Source of the DNA: Candidozyma auris
Lineage: Eukaryota; Ascomycota; Pichiomycetes; Serinales; Metschnikowiaceae
Direction of reading: 5' to 3'
Length of the DNA stretch: 64,000 nucleotides
Assembly (NCBI RefSeq): GCF_003013715.1
Contig: NC_072813.1
Location: forward strand, 868,001 to 932,000
The notes beneath the pieces are model-generated. The model did no database searches. It was given only the letters and a program-made list of their open reading frames with translations, and was not told where the DNA came from. The stretch's first letter is position 1, and the number at the start of each line of letters is the position of its first letter. Positions 63,490 through 64,000 of the stretch are shown here, one piece after another. Made by a program: the position numbers and the translations under genes.

Positions 63490-64000
63490 ATGACTATTGA
63501 GAGGGCCCTACGAATCGCTTTCTTCGGCTCGGATAAGTTCAGCAGACAATCACTCCATAGACTTCGAGAACTACGGCACCAGCAGCCGTCGCTCATATCC
63601 TCGCTCACGGTAGTCACTCGGTCTATAAAGCCAACAGGGCGTAACTTGAAGAACTTTGTGGACGTGCCAATTGGCGAATATGCTCAGCAGCATCAGCTAC
63701 CAGTTTTGAGAGCAGACTCACTGGAGGAGATTCTTCGACTTTTGAATCATGAGAGTTTTGACTTGGCGGTGGCTGTCTCATATGGCAAACTCATCCCTGG
63801 GGCGTTCATCAGCTCGCTTAAGTATGGCGGCATCAACGTTCACCCGTCTTTGTTGCCTATGTATAGGGGTTCTTCACCAATACAGTATGCATTGAAGGAT
63901 GATTTGAAGGAGACTGGCGTCTCTTTACAAACCCTTCACCCGTCTAAGTTTGATCATGGCACAGTCATCCTGCAATCTGAACCTATACCTATCTCCGAAG
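63490..64000 (+). CDS. FMT1: Mitochondrial methionyl-tRNA formyltransferase, 3' end outside window
   Basis: An open frame from the ATG at 63490 runs off the window end with 170 complete codons. The translation begins MTIERALRIAFFGSDKFSRQ, then VPIGEYAQQHQLPVLRADSLEEI, FDLAVAVSYGKLIPGAF, INVHPSLLPMYRGSSPIQYAL and ETGVSLQTLHPSKFDHGTVI. These are the formyl-THF transferase landmarks, including the Asn-x-His catalytic pair (INVHPS) and the RG(S/P)SPI loop. It formylates initiator Met-tRNA in mitochondria. Upstream, TTACGTGACCC abuts the ATG and TTTTCGCAGCCATT lies 75 bases away. Confidence 0.92.
   Translation, partial: MTIERALRIAFFGSDKFSRQSLHRLRELRHQQPSLISSLTVVTRSIKPTGRNLKNFVDVPIGEYAQQHQLPVLRADSLEEILRLLNHESFDLAVAVSYGKLIPGAFISSLKYGGINVHPSLLPMYRGSSPIQYALKDDLKETGVSLQTLHPSKFDHGTVILQSEPIPISE

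Noticed and set aside
1..64000. tRNA, rRNA, CRISPR arrays and intact transposons
   Set aside because: I looked for B-box (GGTTCGANTCC) strings on both strands, regularly spaced repeats and reverse-transcriptase or transposase motifs and found none. Computed searches could still reveal a missed small RNA.

Overview
This is a 64 kb stretch of a budding-yeast nuclear chromosome, densely packed with about 36 protein genes on both strands, almost all intronless. The proteins are ascomycete yeast families. Several CTG codons fall where relatives carry serine, most clearly the invariant Ser of the MSS1 P-loop, so the organism most likely belongs to the CUG-Ser clade. An IND1 homologue implies a respiratory complex I, which Saccharomyces cerevisiae lacks. 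Base composition looks moderate rather than AT-rich, which would fit Clavispora/Metschnikowiaceae-type yeasts better than Candida albicans, but I cannot fix the species.

Layout. 0-16.6 kb: IML2 (5' end outside the window), GMH1, two unrecognised genes, the RBR ligase HEL1, a SET-domain methyltransferase with a very acidic insert, a 1.36 kb gene-poor gap, PAM16, a second 1 kb gap, and SET3. 16.7-25.5 kb: the ABC transporter YOR1, the diacylglycerol kinase DGK1, a GPI-type surface protein and IND1. 25.6-33.9 kb: MSS1, RSC4, TAH18, MSF1, MRPL16 and a BLOC-1 subunit. 34-36 kb: two tandem GPI-type secreted proteins. 36-46.9 kb: VPS24 (with a 45-nt intron), two tandem Pmp3-like proteins, RFC5, MXR1, a UBP9/13-type protease, a ZIP zinc transporter, an AMMECR1 protein and a leucine-rich-repeat protein. 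47.8-64 kb: MEH1/EGO1, an orphan membrane protein, GID8, CWH41, RRN6, TRP5 (frame broken), a MED3-like protein, an orphan, MCH1 and the start of FMT1.

The genes do not form one pathway. Two themes stand out. One is mitochondrial function (PAM16, IND1, MSS1, MSF1, MRPL16, FMT1). The other is relict synteny with S. cerevisiae: IML2, HEL1, GMH1, SET3, RSC4 and MEH1 all have orthologues on the right arm of its chromosome XI, TAH18-MSF1 are also neighbours there, and so are CWH41-TRP5-MED3.

The most interesting signals are a recurrent short promoter element (about TTTYGCARCCATT) in front of many of the genes, the break in the TRP5 frame at a GA repeat, the CTG-to-Ser evidence, a tandem pair of secreted proteins sharing a short basic/hydrophobic motif beside an acidic tract, and a promoter-like, hairpin-rich gap near 11.3 kb. 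I found no tRNA or rRNA gene, intact transposon or CRISPR array.
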